Positions 8,638-16,367 of a stretch of DNA of 64,000 nucleotides are shown here, one piece after another. The notes under the pieces are model-generated. The model saw nothing but the letters and a program-made list of their open reading frames with translations. It ran no database searches and was not told the DNA's origin. A program made the translations under genes and the position numbers. Numbering within the stretch: position 1 is the first letter of the stretch; each line of letters opens with the position of its first letter. The stretch comes from Kocuria rosea subsp. polaris (GTDB taxonomy: Bacteria; Actinomycetota; Actinomycetes; Actinomycetales; Micrococcaceae): assembly GCA_023896275.1 (NCBI GenBank), contig MLDA01000008.1, forward strand, positions 62,001 to 126,000, given 5' to 3'.

Positions 8638-10833
8638 TCAGTTCTCGCTCGCAGCTGGCGTAGGGGCCGGCGCCGACCCGGACAGCAGCCGCCGCGATGG
8701 CCACCACAGCCATTTTCCGAGTTCGTGACCCAGCGCCGGCACGAGCAGCGTGCGGACCACCAGCGTGTCCAGCAGCACCCCGAACGCCACGATGAATCCG
8801 AGCTGGACCATGAACATGATCGGAACCACGGCCAGCGCGGCGAACGTGGCCGCGAGCACCACCCCGGCGGAGGTGATCACGCCGCCCGTCACCGCCAGAG
8901 CGTGGGTCAGACCCTCGTGCACCCCGCGGGTCAGTACCTCCTCCCGCGCTCGACTCATCAGGAAGATGTTGTAGTCGACGCCGAGGGCGACGAGGAAGAC
9001 GAACCCGAAGAGCGGCACGGTCGGGTCAGCGCCCGGGAACTTCAGGACCTCATTGAAGACGAGAGCGGAGACACCCATCGCGGTCCCATAGGAGAGGACC
9101 GTGGTGAGTACCAACAGGACCGGGGCGACGATCGAGCGCAGCAGCAGCATGAGAATCAGCAGAATCGCCACGAAAACCAACGGAATGATCTTCTGGACGT
9201 CGGCCTGGGCCGTCGCCTGCTGGTCAAGCGCCGTGGCCGTTGGACCGCCGACGAGACCTTGCGCGTCGAGTCCGTGCACGAGAGCGCGCAGCTCGATGAC
9301 CGTCTCTTCGGCGAGCTCCGAATCCGCGGGATGATCGAGCGTCGCGTTGATCTGGACTCGCTCTTCCACGACTCGGGGCTCCGCTCCCGGTCTGACCGGG
9401 CCTCCGTCGACCGCGGTGACGGAGGCTGAGGCCACGCCCTCCGTGTCCTCGACGCCGCGCAGGACCTCGGCGGCCGCAGACTCTGCAACGTAGATCTGCG
9501 TCGGCGAGCCCGCCCCCGCATCGAAGTGACGGCCCATCGCCTCCTGCCCATCGCGCGCATCGGACTCGCCGAGCACGAGCGTGGACTCCGGCACGCCGGA
9601 AGCCTGCAGCTGGGTGACGCCCAGACATCCGACGGCGAGGACAAGCGCGGTGATGATCCACACCGGCCGCTGCCGGCGCCGGACCCAGCGGGCCAGAACC
9701 GCCCACAGCTGGCGATCCTCCCGCCCGGTCCCGCCTTCGGGCCCGTCCGCTTCGCGAACACGGGGCATGACAGGCCAGAACGCCGCCCGGCCGAACAGCC
9801 CGAGAAATGCGGGAAGCAGCGTCATCGCCGCGAGGACGGAGAAGACGATTCCGCTGGCCGCGATGGGGCCCAGCGCCTTGTTTGAGTTCAAGTCGGAGAA
9901 CAGGAGGCACAGCAGGCCGACGATCACGGTGCCCGCCGAGGCGAGAATCGGTTCGACGGACTTCCGCCAGGCCTGCCGGACGGCGGCCCACCGGTCGAGA
10001 CCGCTCGTCAGGGCCTCCCGGAACCTGGCGACAACGAGCAGGCAGTAGTCCGTTGCCGCGCCGATCACCAGAATCGACAGGATGCCCTGGCTCTGCCCGT
10101 CGATGCGGATGGCGTCAACCCGTGCGAGCTCGTAGACGACCACAATCGCGGCGCTCAGTGCCGCGACGGCCGTCGACAGGACCGCAACCGGAAGCACCAC
10201 GGAGCGGTAGACGATGAGCAGGATGACCAGGACGGCCGCCAGGGCGACCGCCAGCAGGATCCCGTCGATACCGCCGAAGGCCTCGACAAGGTCCGCCGAG
10301 AAACCCGCCGGGCCCGTCACGAAGACCTCAGCTTGCGCGCCGAAATCACCGCGCTCCAGCGCCTGGTCTCCAGCGGCCCGCACCGAATCGACCCCGGAGG
10401 CGAGGTCGACGTCAGGGCTGAGCGGAACCACCAGTTGGAGGGCCAACCCGTCTTCGGACGGCAGCGGACCGACGATGTCCCCGCTCAGCACGGACGCGCC
10501 GGCGATCTCCGCGCGTTCGAGATCACGCACGAGATCCACCGCCGTCGAGGGGCCGATGCTCTCCTGCGACTCGACGATGACGATCGCGGGCACGGAGTCG
10601 GAGTCGGCGAAGCGCTCCTGCCACTCGACGGCCTGCGTTGCCTCGGCAGACGCCGGCAGAAACGCCGTCCGATCAGTGTTCTGGACGTCGCCGATCTTGC
10701 CGAACGTCGGCCCCCCGATGGCCATCACTCCGAGCCAGACGGCCACCGCCAGAACCGCCAGCACCGACCTGGCCACCGCCGCGGTGGCCCCCGACGCGCG
10801 CGCCCGACGACCGTGCCGTCCCTGCTCAACCAC
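8638..10833 (-). CDS. MMPL-family RND-like membrane exporter
   Basis: 731-residue integral membrane protein. The layout is an N-terminal membrane helix (about 18-45), a large extracytoplasmic loop with FADSDSVPAIVIVESQ, five helices, a cytoplasmic stretch, then a second helix-loop-helix cluster: the duplicated MMPL/RND topology with about 12 helices. Proton-relay type residues occur in GAATDYCLLVVARFRE and LGVDYNIFLMSRAREE, the paired D-Y motifs of MMPL proteins. It starts at GTG 10833. MMPL proteins move lipids or hydrophobic drugs out of actinobacterial cells. The divergent MarR gene and the palindrome between them suggest drug- or lipid-inducible expression; the substrate is unknown. Confidence 0.9.
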   Translation of the reverse strand: MVEQGRHGRRARASGATAAVARSVLAVLAVAVWLGVMAIGGPTFGKIGDVQNTDRTAFLPASAEATQAVEWQERFADSDSVPAIVIVESQESIGPSTAVDLVRDLERAEIAGASVLSGDIVGPLPSEDGLALQLVVPLSPDVDLASGVDSVRAAGDQALERGDFGAQAEVFVTGPAGFSADLVEAFGGIDGILLAVALAAVLVILLIVYRSVVLPVAVLSTAVAALSAAIVVVYELARVDAIRIDGQSQGILSILVIGAATDYCLLVVARFREALTSGLDRWAAVRQAWRKSVEPILASAGTVIVGLLCLLFSDLNSNKALGPIAASGIVFSVLAAMTLLPAFLGLFGRAAFWPVMPRVREADGPEGGTGREDRQLWAVLARWVRRRQRPVWIITALVLAVGCLGVTQLQASGVPESTLVLGESDARDGQEAMGRHFDAGAGSPTQIYVAESAAAEVLRGVEDTEGVASASVTAVDGGPVRPGAEPRVVEERVQINATLDHPADSELAEETVIELRALVHGLDAQGLVGGPTATALDQQATAQADVQKIIPLVFVAILLILMLLLRSIVAPVLLVLTTVLSYGTAMGVSALVFNEVLKFPGADPTVPLFGFVFLVALGVDYNIFLMSRAREEVLTRGVHEGLTHALAVTGGVITSAGVVLAATFAALAVVPIMFMVQLGFIVAFGVLLDTLVVRTLLVPALGHELGKWLWWPSRRLLSGSAPAPTPAASEN

Positions 10834-10863
10834 GTTCGTCTCCCCGCTGCTCCGGCCAATTTA

Positions 10864-10878
10864 TTTCCATGATGGAAA
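10864..10878. promoter_or_regulatory. 15-bp palindrome, candidate MarR operator
   Basis: TTTCCAT-G-ATGGAAA, a perfect palindrome around one base, in an AT-rich patch 31 bases from the MMPL start and 89 from the MarR start. Position and symmetry fit the binding site of the adjacent MarR repressor controlling both directions. Confidence 0.65.
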
Positions 10879-10966
10879 CAATATATCGACTTCGCGTCTT
10901 TCGCGAGACGATGTCTAGCAGTACTGCCGATCCGCTCGGCAACGACGCCATCGACAGGACCCGCCC

Positions 10967-11500
10967 GTGACTCACGAACCCGCACCCCGGCCAGAGCAGA
11001 GCGCCGCGAACGCGGCGCTGCACTGGTCCGTGGCGAAGAACCTGCAGGAGATCACGCTGGCGTCCGAGCGCTATGTCGACGTCGCAGCCCGGTCGGGGCA
11101 CGTCCATCGGACCGACCTGCACGCGCTGAACGAGATTCTGAGGGATCAGGATTCCGACGCGCCGATCACCGCCTCCGAATTGGCCGGCCGCCTTGGGCTC
11201 TCGGCCCCGGCGACAACAGCCCTCATCGATCGCTTGGTCGACCACGGCCACGTGCGTCGAGCGCGGGACAAGCGAGACGGGCGCCGGGTAGCCCTCTTCG
11301 CGACGGACGAAGCCAGATCGACCGGTGCGCGCCTGTTCCGTCCGCTCGGGGCCGCATTGAGCACCATGTCCTCGGCCTACACGGCTGACGAGCTACGGTT
11401 GATCAACGGTTTCCTCGCCCGGGCTGCCGCGACCATCGAACAGGCAGCGGAGTCCTACCCCGAGTCACCCCACACTGCCAGCGGTCGCACCACGCCGTGA
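10967..11500 (+). CDS. MarR-family transcriptional regulator
   Basis: 177-residue winged-helix repressor. The DNA-binding core is ITASELAGRLGLSAPATTALIDRLVDHGHVRRARDKRDGRRVALFATDEA, with the characteristic wing Asp-x-Arg (DKRDGRR). It starts at GTG 10967 with a modest CAGGACC site; the N-terminus before ALHWSVAKN is probably disordered. It is divergent from the MMPL exporter, and such pairs normally form a ligand-derepressed efflux unit. A strong terminator follows 20 bases after its stop. Confidence 0.9.
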   Translation: MTHEPAPRPEQSAANAALHWSVAKNLQEITLASERYVDVAARSGHVHRTDLHALNEILRDQDSDAPITASELAGRLGLSAPATTALIDRLVDHGHVRRARDKRDGRRVALFATDEARSTGARLFRPLGAALSTMSSAYTADELRLINGFLARAAATIEQAAESYPESPHTASGRTTP

Positions 11501-11520
11501 GCTACCTCCGTTAACGAACC

Positions 11521-11564
11521 AAGGGGCCGTCGGCGAGACTCGAAAGTCTCGCCGACGGCCCCTT
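11521..11564. terminator. Perfect 20-bp stem bidirectional terminator
   Basis: Arms 11521-11540 and 11545-11564 are perfectly complementary over 20 bases (AAGGGGCCGTCGG... / ...CCGACGGCCCCTT) with a CGAA tetraloop. It separates convergent marR and the DEAD-box gene, and has TT/AA at the stem ends in each direction. Confidence 0.9.
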
Positions 11565-11585
11565 CTCAGGTCAGCTAGTGGCTGG

Positions 11586-13079
11586 TCAGGCTGCGCGGCC
11601 GCGGTTGCGTGCGCGACGACGCCCGGCGCCGGCCGCCGTCGTGCTGCGCTGACGGCCGCCCTCGCCACGGGACGCGGGCTGGCCCGCGCTGCGGGACTCG
11701 CCCGTGCGCGCCTCACCCGAACGCTGGCCCGGCTGGCGACCCTCATGTGCGGCGACCGGCTGGCCGGCACCGCGACCGCGGCCCCTCCCGCCGCGACGTC
11801 CGCGGGATCCACCGGTCGACGTCGAGGCGTCGGCTGCTGCGCCGCGCTCCGAGCCGGCGGCGCGCTTCGGCTGCCGGGCCGGCTGCTGGCGCACGGGCAC
11901 CTCGTACTCGACGTGCGCAGCCTTGGTGCCGCGCACCTCGGCCACGGCGGCGTCCTCCGGGGACACGGTCTCGAACGGGACCTTGATGCCGGCGGCCTTG
12001 AGCAGTTGGGTCACGTCGCGGCGCTGGTCCGGGGTCGCGATCGTGACGACCGTGCCGTCGGAGCCGGCGCGCGCGGTGCGGCCGGAGCGGTGCAGGTACG
12101 CCTTGTGCTCGGTGGGGGGATCGATGTGGACGACAAGCTCGACGCCGTCGACGTGCACGCCGCGGGCCGCGACGTCGGTCGCCACGAGCACGTTGGCCGT
12201 GCCGTTGGAGAAGGCGGCCAGGTTGCGGTCGCGGGCGTTCTGGCTCAGGTTGCCGTGCAGGTCCACCGCGGGCACGCCGGCCTTGGACAGCCACAGGGCC
12301 ATCTTCTTGGCGTGGTGCTTGGTGCGCATGAACATGATGCGGCGCCCGGTGCCGGCGGCGAGCTCGCGGACGAGCTCCTTCTTCAGGTCAGCGTCCACCA
12401 TGAAGACCTTGTGCTCCATCGTGTTCACGGCGGCCTGCGGCGCGTCGACCGAGTGCGTGATCGGGTTGGAGAGGTAGCGGCTCACGAGCTTGTCGACGCC
12501 GTTGTCCAGGGTCGCCGAGAACAGCATGTGCTGGATGCCGGACGGAACCTGGTCCAGGATGCGGCGGACGACGGGCAGGAAGCCCATGTCGGCCATGTGG
12601 TCAGCCTCGTCCAGGATGGAGATCTCGACGCGGGAGAGGTCGACGACCTTCTGGCCCATGAGGTCGTTCAGGCGGCCCGGGCAGGCGATGAGGATGTCGA
12701 CGCCGGCGTTCAACTCCTTCTCCTGGCGAACCTGGGAGACACCGCCGAAGACGACGGCGGTGCGGAGCTTGGCAGCCTCGGCCAGCGGGATCACCGTGCG
12801 GGAGATCTGCGTGGCGAGCTCGCGGGTCGGGGCCATGATCAGGGCGCGCGGGAAGCGGGCCCGACGCGGGCGGTCCTCAGCTGCGAGCCGAGCGACCAGC
12901 GGCAGGGCAAACGCGAGCGTCTTGCCGGAGCCGGTCTGGCCGCGGCCGAGCACGTCGCGTCCGGCGAGCGTGGAAGGCAGCGTGGCCTTCTGGATCGGGA
13001 ACGCCTCGGTGATGCCCTGTGCGGACAGAACGGAGGAGAAGAGCCCGGGCACGCCGAGGGAAGAGAAAGTATCAGTCAT
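11586..13079 (-). CDS. DEAD-box ATP-dependent RNA helicase
   Basis: 497-residue RNA helicase of the RhlE/CsdA type. Q-motif FPIQKATLP (27-35), motif I QTGSGKT (48-54), Ia PTRELA (84-89), II DEAD (157-160), III SAT (188-190), and later VATDVAARGVHV and HRSGRTAR of the second RecA domain are all present. The last roughly 90 residues are a low-complexity basic tail rich in Arg, Gly and Ser (RGRRGGRGRGRGAG), expected to bind RNA. ATG 13079 is chosen over the preceding TTG. A 5' leader of up to about 180 bases is typical of cold-regulated helicases. Likely roles are ribosome assembly and mRNA turnover. Confidence 0.93.
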   Translation of the reverse strand: MTDTFSSLGVPGLFSSVLSAQGITEAFPIQKATLPSTLAGRDVLGRGQTGSGKTLAFALPLVARLAAEDRPRRARFPRALIMAPTRELATQISRTVIPLAEAAKLRTAVVFGGVSQVRQEKELNAGVDILIACPGRLNDLMGQKVVDLSRVEISILDEADHMADMGFLPVVRRILDQVPSGIQHMLFSATLDNGVDKLVSRYLSNPITHSVDAPQAAVNTMEHKVFMVDADLKKELVRELAAGTGRRIMFMRTKHHAKKMALWLSKAGVPAVDLHGNLSQNARDRNLAAFSNGTANVLVATDVAARGVHVDGVELVVHIDPPTEHKAYLHRSGRTARAGSDGTVVTIATPDQRRDVTQLLKAAGIKVPFETVSPEDAAVAEVRGTKAAHVEYEVPVRQQPARQPKRAAGSERGAAADASTSTGGSRGRRGGRGRGRGAGQPVAAHEGRQPGQRSGEARTGESRSAGQPASRGEGGRQRSTTAAGAGRRRARNRGRAA

Positions 13080-13353
13080 CAAAGTGCTTTCGGTAGGCGG
13101 GCCGTAGAGGCCCGCAGTGGATCGCCGAAGAACACTGAAGTCTTTAGGAGCGCGCAGCTGAGGCGCGTTGCAAAGAAAGCAGAATTATCGACGCATGGCG
13201 TGTCGACGCCGGCGCGGTCATCGCGCTCGGACTCTTCCCGCCGATCGTCAGCGGGGACAGCCACAATCATCCTAGTCTACCAGTGCCCCCACCCGCTCCG
13301 GTCCAGAGGCTCGGGAATAGCAGTCCGGGAGGGGCAACCCCTAGCATCTTCTG
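13080..13353. other. Divergent gap between DEAD-box helicase and LysE genes
   Basis: 274 bases without a gene. On the minus strand a possible -10 (TAGGAT, complement of 13269-13274, or the overlapping TAGACT) would give the helicase a leader of about 180 bases. I see no clear -35 and no strong hairpin, nor a convincing small ORF. Confidence 0.35.
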
Positions 13354-13977
13354 GTGACCTTCTCCGTGTGGCTGTCCCTGCTGGGCGCCTGCCTCCTCAT
13401 CAGCTTCACCCCCGGTGCCGGAGCCATCAACACGATGACCAATGCGATCAACGCCGGATTCCGCCGCTCCTTCTGGGGCATCCTCGGCCAGCAGGCCGCC
13501 CTGCTCATGCACGTGCTCGTCGTCGCAGCCGGCGTCGGGCTGCTCGTGGCCGGCTCCCCCGTCGCGTTCAACATCGTGCGCTACGGCGGCGCCGCCTACC
13601 TCGTGTACCTCGGCGCGCGGCTGCTGCTGACCAAGCCCGTGCCGGACACCGCCCCCGTGGACCAGCGCGGTGCCGAGCCGGCCGGCTCGATGTTCCGCCG
13701 CGGCCTGCTGGTGAACCTGCTCAACCCGAAGGCCATCATCTTCTTCCTGGCCTTCACCCCGCAGTTCATCCGTCCGGACGCCCCCGTCATCCCCCAGTAC
13801 CTGGCGTTCATCGGCACGGTCGTCGTCGTCGACGTCCTGGTCATGTGGTTCTTCTTCGCCGCCGCCGCGAAGTCCTTCCGCCGCTTCACCCGGGGCGCCC
13901 GCGGCGCGCGCATCATGAACCTGACGTTCGGCGTGCTCTTCATCTTCGTCGCCGTCCTGCTCGCCTTCACGCACTGA
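13354..13977 (+). CDS. LysE/RhtB-family amino-acid exporter
   Basis: 207-residue inner-membrane exporter with six hydrophobic segments. The N-terminal motif FTPGAGAINTMTNAINAGFRRSFWGILGQQ is the conserved LysE/RhtB signature (TPGPnnxxv...G...G), here with A at the second Pro position. A second signature, FRRGLLVNLLNPKAIIFFLAFTPQFI, is well conserved. It starts at GTG 13354. Members export Leu, Thr, homoserine or Lys; the substrate cannot be read from sequence. It lies alone between the helicase and dihydroxyacetone kinase genes. Confidence 0.9.
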   Translation: MTFSVWLSLLGACLLISFTPGAGAINTMTNAINAGFRRSFWGILGQQAALLMHVLVVAAGVGLLVAGSPVAFNIVRYGGAAYLVYLGARLLLTKPVPDTAPVDQRGAEPAGSMFRRGLLVNLLNPKAIIFFLAFTPQFIRPDAPVIPQYLAFIGTVVVVDVLVMWFFFAAAAKSFRRFTRGARGARIMNLTFGVLFIFVAVLLAFTH

Positions 13978-14078
13978 GCCCCGCGGGCGTCCGCACCCGC
14001 CGCGCGGCCTCTGGTCCGCCCGCCCGGCGCGCGCTACGGTGAGAGTGACCGACGTCGTCACACCCCGGGAGCCACACC

Positions 14079-15746
14079 GTGAGCATGCCGTTCCTCTCCG
14101 CCACGCCCGTTCCGACCGCGCTGCGCGGCTTCGCGGCAGCCCACGAGCACCTCGTCGCCCTGAACGAGGAACCCCTCTACCTGACCTCGGCCCGGCACGC
14201 GCCGGCCCGCCGGGTGGGCATCGTCTCCGGCGGCGGCTCCGGGCACGAGCCGATGCACGCGGGCTTCCTCGGCGCCGGGATGCTCGACGCCGCCGTCCCC
14301 GGCGCCGTGTTCGCTTCCCCGCACAACACCCAGATCTACGCCGCCTCGCGCGCAGTCGCGGGCGCCGACGGCGTCCTGCACATCGTGAAGAACTACACGG
14401 GCGACGTCATCAACTTCGCCATCGCGGCCGAGCGCCTCGCCGCCGCGGGCCTCGACGTGGCCACGGTCCTCGTGGACGACGACGTCGCCACCGGAGCGGA
14501 CGACACCGAGACGGGCCGCCGCGGCACGGGCGCGACCGTCGTCGTCGAGAAGATCTTGGGAGCGGCCGCCGACGCCGGGCTGGGGCTGGCCGAACTCGCG
14601 GAACTCGGGGCCGACGTCGTGCAGCGCTCGCGCAGCGTCGCCGTCGCCGCGCGCGCCCAAACCGACGGCCACACCGGCGACGACGCGTTCGAGCTGGAGC
14701 CCGGGCACCTCGAGTACGGGGTCGGTATCCACGGCGAGCGTGCCGCCGCGTCGATCGCCCGGCCAGACTTCGAGGACCTGATCGCCAGAATGATCGATCA
14801 GGTCCGCGCGGACCTGCCCGGCGACGGCGACCTGCTGCTCTTCGTCAACGGGCTGGGCGCGACGACGCAGCTCGAACTGCTCAACGTCTACGCGGCCGCC
14901 GCCGACCACCTCACCGGCGCCGGGGAGACCGTGGCCGCCCGGCTGGTCGGCAGCTACGTCGCCGCGCTCGACATGACGGGCTTCTCGATCACGATGACCC
15001 GGCTGCGCCCCGAGTGGGCGGCCTACTGGGAGGGCCCGACGGCGACGCCGGCCTTCCCAGCGACGCTCGCCGGCACGCCGGCGGCCCTGGAGACGGTCGC
15101 GCGTCGCCCGGCCGAGGCCGCGGAGGACACGGGGGCCACGGGCGCGCCGGGTGCGGCGGCGGACCACGTCGACGGCCGCGGGGACGAGGTGCTGCGCCGC
15201 TTCGCCGAGCTCGTCGAGGAGAACCACTCCGAGCTCACGCGCCTGGACCAGCTCGCCGGGGACGGCGACTTCGGCGACAACCTGCGCGGCGGCGTCCGGG
15301 CCGCCATCGACCTCATGGACAACGGCAGCCCGGGCCTCGCCGCCGCCGAGGCCGCGTTCCTCGACGGTGTCGGCGGCACGAGCGGCCCGCTGCTCGGGCT
15401 GCTTTTCCAGCGGATCAGGGCCGCACACTCCGGGGCGTCCGCGGACGCCCCGGCTGCGGCCTGGGCCCGAGGCACGGCGGAGGGCTGCGCCGCCATCCAG
15501 CGCGTGGGCGGGGCCGAACCCGGAGACCGGACGATCGTCGACGTGCTGCACCCGACCGCCGCGGCGCTGGAGTCCGGCTTCGCCGACGGCGCGCGCGCTG
15601 CCGCCGACGCGGCCCACGCGACCGCCGAACTGCAGGCCCGGCGCGGCCGCGCCAGCTACGTCGCCGGGCGCGGGACCGGGGCTCCGGATGCCGGAGCCGT
15701 CGGTGTCGCGTTGCTCTTCCAGGCTGCCGCCGAGGTGCACTCGTAA
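14079..15746 (+). CDS. ATP-dependent dihydroxyacetone kinase, fused DhaK-DhaL
   Basis: 555-residue one-chain kinase making dihydroxyacetone phosphate. The DhaK domain (about 1-335) has GGGSGHEPMHAGFLG and KNYTGDVINF, and covalently binds the substrate at His218 in YGVGIHGE. A short Ala/Thr-rich linker (about 345-370) leads to the DhaL domain (about 375-553) with the ATP/Mg motif LAGDGDFGDNL and GGTSGPLLGLLF. There is no DhaM or phosphotransfer gene nearby, so it should use ATP directly, like Citrobacter freundii DhaK. It starts at GTG 14079 after a CCGGGAG site. No glycerol dehydrogenase gene is adjacent. Confidence 0.92.
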   Translation: MSMPFLSATPVPTALRGFAAAHEHLVALNEEPLYLTSARHAPARRVGIVSGGGSGHEPMHAGFLGAGMLDAAVPGAVFASPHNTQIYAASRAVAGADGVLHIVKNYTGDVINFAIAAERLAAAGLDVATVLVDDDVATGADDTETGRRGTGATVVVEKILGAAADAGLGLAELAELGADVVQRSRSVAVAARAQTDGHTGDDAFELEPGHLEYGVGIHGERAAASIARPDFEDLIARMIDQVRADLPGDGDLLLFVNGLGATTQLELLNVYAAAADHLTGAGETVAARLVGSYVAALDMTGFSITMTRLRPEWAAYWEGPTATPAFPATLAGTPAALETVARRPAEAAEDTGATGAPGAAADHVDGRGDEVLRRFAELVEENHSELTRLDQLAGDGDFGDNLRGGVRAAIDLMDNGSPGLAAAEAAFLDGVGGTSGPLLGLLFQRIRAAHSGASADAPAAAWARGTAEGCAAIQRVGGAEPGDRTIVDVLHPTAAALESGFADGARAAADAAHATAELQARRGRASYVAGRGTGAPDAGAVGVALLFQAAAEVHS

Positions 15747-15844
15747 GCGGCCGGCCTGCAGCGCCCGGCCCTGATCGGCGCCAACTCCGCACCGGAGGAC
15801 CCCGCGAGGGCGCATTCGGCGGCGGCTTTTCCTAGACTGGACCC

Positions 15845-16360
15845 ATGTTCCGCATCAACGCCGTCTGCACGGGCAACATCTGCCGCTCCCCCATGGCCGA
15901 ATACCTCCTCCGGGCCGAGTTGGCGCAGGCCGGCGTCGAGGACGTCGAGGTGGTCTCGAGCGCCGTCACCGCGTGGGAGGTCGGCAACCCGATCGACGAC
16001 CGCGCCCGCGATCTGCTGACCGAGCGCGGCATCGACGCGACCCGACACGTGGCACGCCAGTTCACGCCGGCCGACTACTCGACGTCGGATCTCATCCTCG
16101 CCCTCGACACCGACCACTACACGCACCTGCGCCGCGGTGCACCGGACGCTGCGTCGGAGGCGAAGGTGCGCATGCTGCGCTCGTTCGACCCCGAAGTCGC
16201 CGAACGCGGCCCCGCCGACCAGGGCATCTACGACCCCTGGTACGGGGACGCCGGCGACTTCGACACCACCTACGACTTGATCGCCGGGGCCCTGGGCGGC
16301 ATCGTGGAGTTCGTGCGCGACGCCCGGACCAGCGACGACTCGCACGAGTCCCAGGCCTGA
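15845..16360 (+). CDS. Low-molecular-weight protein-tyrosine phosphatase
   Basis: 171-residue cytosolic phosphatase. The P-loop CTGNICRS gives nucleophile Cys8 and Arg14, and the general acid is Asp130 in DPWYG. Both motifs are at the expected ends of a fold of usual length (about 155-170); the last 15 residues are a polar tail. It sits 7 bases upstream of the kinase-PabB fusion gene and is probably cotranscribed with it, but no tyrosine kinase gene is nearby, so its substrate is unknown. Confidence 0.93.
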   Translation: MFRINAVCTGNICRSPMAEYLLRAELAQAGVEDVEVVSSAVTAWEVGNPIDDRARDLLTERGIDATRHVARQFTPADYSTSDLILALDTDHYTHLRRGAPDAASEAKVRMLRSFDPEVAERGPADQGIYDPWYGDAGDFDTTYDLIAGALGGIVEFVRDARTSDDSHESQA

Positions 16361-16367
16361 GGCGACG

